Of a stretch of 6,450 nucleotides of DNA, positions 5,395-6,450 are shown piece by piece. Both the position numbers and the translations under genes were made by a program. The notes below the pieces were generated by a model that was not told where the DNA came from, searched no databases, and saw only the letters and a program-made list of their open reading frames with translations. Every line of letters starts with the position of its first letter. Position 1 is the stretch's first letter. This DNA comes from Rhodanobacter sp. UBA5168 (GTDB lineage Bacteria; Pseudomonadota; Gammaproteobacteria; Xanthomonadales; Rhodanobacteraceae). The stretch lies in assembly GCA_002413455.1 (NCBI GenBank), contig DHXA01000057.1, positions 522-6,971 of the forward strand, given 5' to 3'.

Positions 5395-6450
5395 TCAGCT
5401 GGTTTTCAGTGCTGGATCGACGGTGAATCCGCAGCCGGTCCGGGCTCTCACGTCGGCGAGGCTGATGCCGTCGTTGAGTTCGATCAGCACCAGACCCTCG
5501 CCTTTGTTGACCTTGAACACGCACAGGTCGGTGATGATCAGGTCGACCACCTGCTTGCCGGTCAGCGGCAGGTCGCACTCGGTCTTGATCTTCGGGCTGC
5601 CGTCCTTCGCGTTGTGCTCCATCAGCACCACCACGCGCTTCACGCCACTGACCAGGTCCATCGCGCCGCCCGGGCCCTTGACCATCTTGCCCGGCACCAT
5701 CCAGTTCGCCAGGTCGCCGTTGCAGGACACTTCCAGGCCGCCGAGGATCGACAGGTCGATGTGGCCGCCGCGGATCATCGCGAAGGAATCGGCGCTGGAA
5801 AAAAAACTCGAACCGGGCAGGGTGGTGATGGTCTGCTTGCCGGCGTTGATCAGGTCGGGATCGATCTGATCCTCGGTGGGGAACGGGCCGATGCCGAGCA
5901 GGCCGTTCTCCGATTGCAGGGTGACGTTGACGCCGTCGGGGATGTGGTTCGCCACCATGGTGGGAATGCCGATACCCAGGTTCACATAGAAGCCGTCCTG
6001 CAGCTCCTGCGCGGCCCGCTTCGCCATTGCCACGCGGATCGGGCTTTCCTTGCCGCCGACCACGCCGGCAATGGTGCGGAACTCGATCCGCTTCTCGTAC
6101 TTCGCGCCCTGCACGATGCGGTCGACGTAGATGCCCGGCACGTGGATGTTGTTCGGGTCGAGTTCGCCGACCGGCACCAGATGTTCCACCTCGGCCACGC
6201 AGACCTTGCCGCAGGTGGCGATCATCGGATTGAAGTTGCGCGCGGTCTCGCGGAACACCAGGTTGCCGTGCGCGTCGCCCTTCCATGCCTTGACGATCGA
6301 CAAGTCGGAATGGATCGCCTCTTCCAGCACGTACTCCTTGTCGCCGAAGCGCTTGGTTTCCTTGCCTTCGGCCAGCTTGGTGCCGAACCCCGTACGCGTG
6401 TAGAAACCGGGGATGCCGGCGCCGCCGGCGCGCAGCTTCTCGGCCAAGGT
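5395..6450 (-). CDS. Fused A+B subunit 3-oxoacid (succinyl-CoA:3-ketoacid) CoA-transferase, 5' end outside window
   Basis: Class I CoA-transferases move CoA between succinyl-CoA and a 3-keto acid such as acetoacetate, through a glutamyl-CoA intermediate. The 351 visible residues cover the end of the A half and all of the B half in one frame. Visible residues 1-128 match the A half ([11 protein letters not shown] near the start, ARNFNP, then [10 protein letters not shown]). After a linker of roughly 15 residues the B half begins ([20 protein letters not shown]) and carries the catalytic Glu in [11 protein letters not shown] (codon 5908-5910). [20 protein letters not shown] and [22 protein letters not shown] are also strongly SCOT-like. 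No stop or restart separates the halves, as in mitochondrial SCOT; many bacteria use two genes (scoA/scoB). Comparison with human SCOT suggests about 110 N-terminal residues lie beyond the window. The substrate could be another 3-oxoacid. An ATG at 6025-6027 could in principle start B alone, but I see no reason to prefer it. Confidence 0.93.
   Translation of the reverse strand, partial: TLAEKLRAGGAGIPGFYTRTGFGTKLAEGKETKRFGDKEYVLEEAIHSDLSIVKAWKGDAHGNLVFRETARNFNPMIATCGKVCVAEVEHLVPVGELDPNNIHVPGIYVDRIVQGAKYEKRIEFRTIAGVVGGKESPIRVAMAKRAAQELQDGFYVNLGIGIPTMVANHIPDGVNVTLQSENGLLGIGPFPTEDQIDPDLINAGKQTITTLPGSSFFSSADSFAMIRGGHIDLSILGGLEVSCNGDLANWMVPGKMVKGPGGAMDLVSGVKRVVVLMEHNAKDGSPKIKTECDLPLTGKQVVDLIITDLCVFKVNKGEGLVLIELNDGISLADVRARTGCGFTVDPALKTS

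Noticed and set aside
5799..5806. A8/T8 run as part of an intrinsic terminator
   Set aside because: It lies deep inside the conserved CoA-transferase coding region, and I noticed no GC-rich hairpin directly before it on either strand.
5249..6286. Minus-strand open frame of 345 codons overlapping the CoA-transferase in another frame
   Set aside because: It is low complexity (Arg, Gly, Pro rich) and out of frame with the SCOT-like protein on the same strand, which has strong conserved motifs.
1..6450. CRISPR arrays, tRNA or rRNA genes, insertion sequences, toxin-antitoxin or defence genes
   Set aside because: I saw no regularly spaced repeats, cloverleaf-like segments, terminal inverted repeats with a transposase, or related protein domains; the six genes account for nearly all the sequence.

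Overview
The window looks like ordinary chromosomal core sequence from a GC-rich gammaproteobacterium. The protein style suggests the Xanthomonadales (Xanthomonadaceae or Rhodanobacteraceae such as Rhodanobacter or Dyella). This is inferred from GC-biased codon use and remembered family sequences, not from a search. I see no mobile element, CRISPR array, RNA gene or phage gene. Six protein genes fill almost all of the sequence, and the genes at both edges are cut.

Layout: positions 1-2848 on the minus strand hold a two-gene ABC operon, ybbA (ATPase) then ybbP (large FtsX/MacB-type permease, running off the left edge). The two overlap at ATGA. Head to head with ybbA, and sharing the CATG tetramer that carries both start codons, is tesA (2847-3476, plus strand), a secreted SGNH lysophospholipase/thioesterase. 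The same tesA / ybbA-ybbP arrangement occurs in E. coli, so this is probably one functional module: YbbAP handling hydrophobic molecules at the inner membrane and TesA hydrolysing them in the periplasm.

Positions 3582-5361 on the plus strand hold a two-component system: an OmpR-type response regulator, then a membrane histidine kinase with almost no periplasmic sensor and an unusual ATP-binding domain. A 105-base gap before the regulator contains a perfect 14-base palindrome 20 bases upstream of its start, a candidate operator.

Convergent to the kinase, on the minus strand from 5395 to the right edge, is a class I CoA-transferase of the succinyl-CoA:3-ketoacid type. Its A and B halves are fused into one chain, as in the mitochondrial enzyme. 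A GC-rich hairpin lies in the 33-base gap between the two converging genes.

I did not find a convincing new biological system. The observations most worth checking are the overlapping divergent start codons, the divergence of the kinase ATP-binding motifs, the palindrome before the regulator and the fused CoA-transferase.
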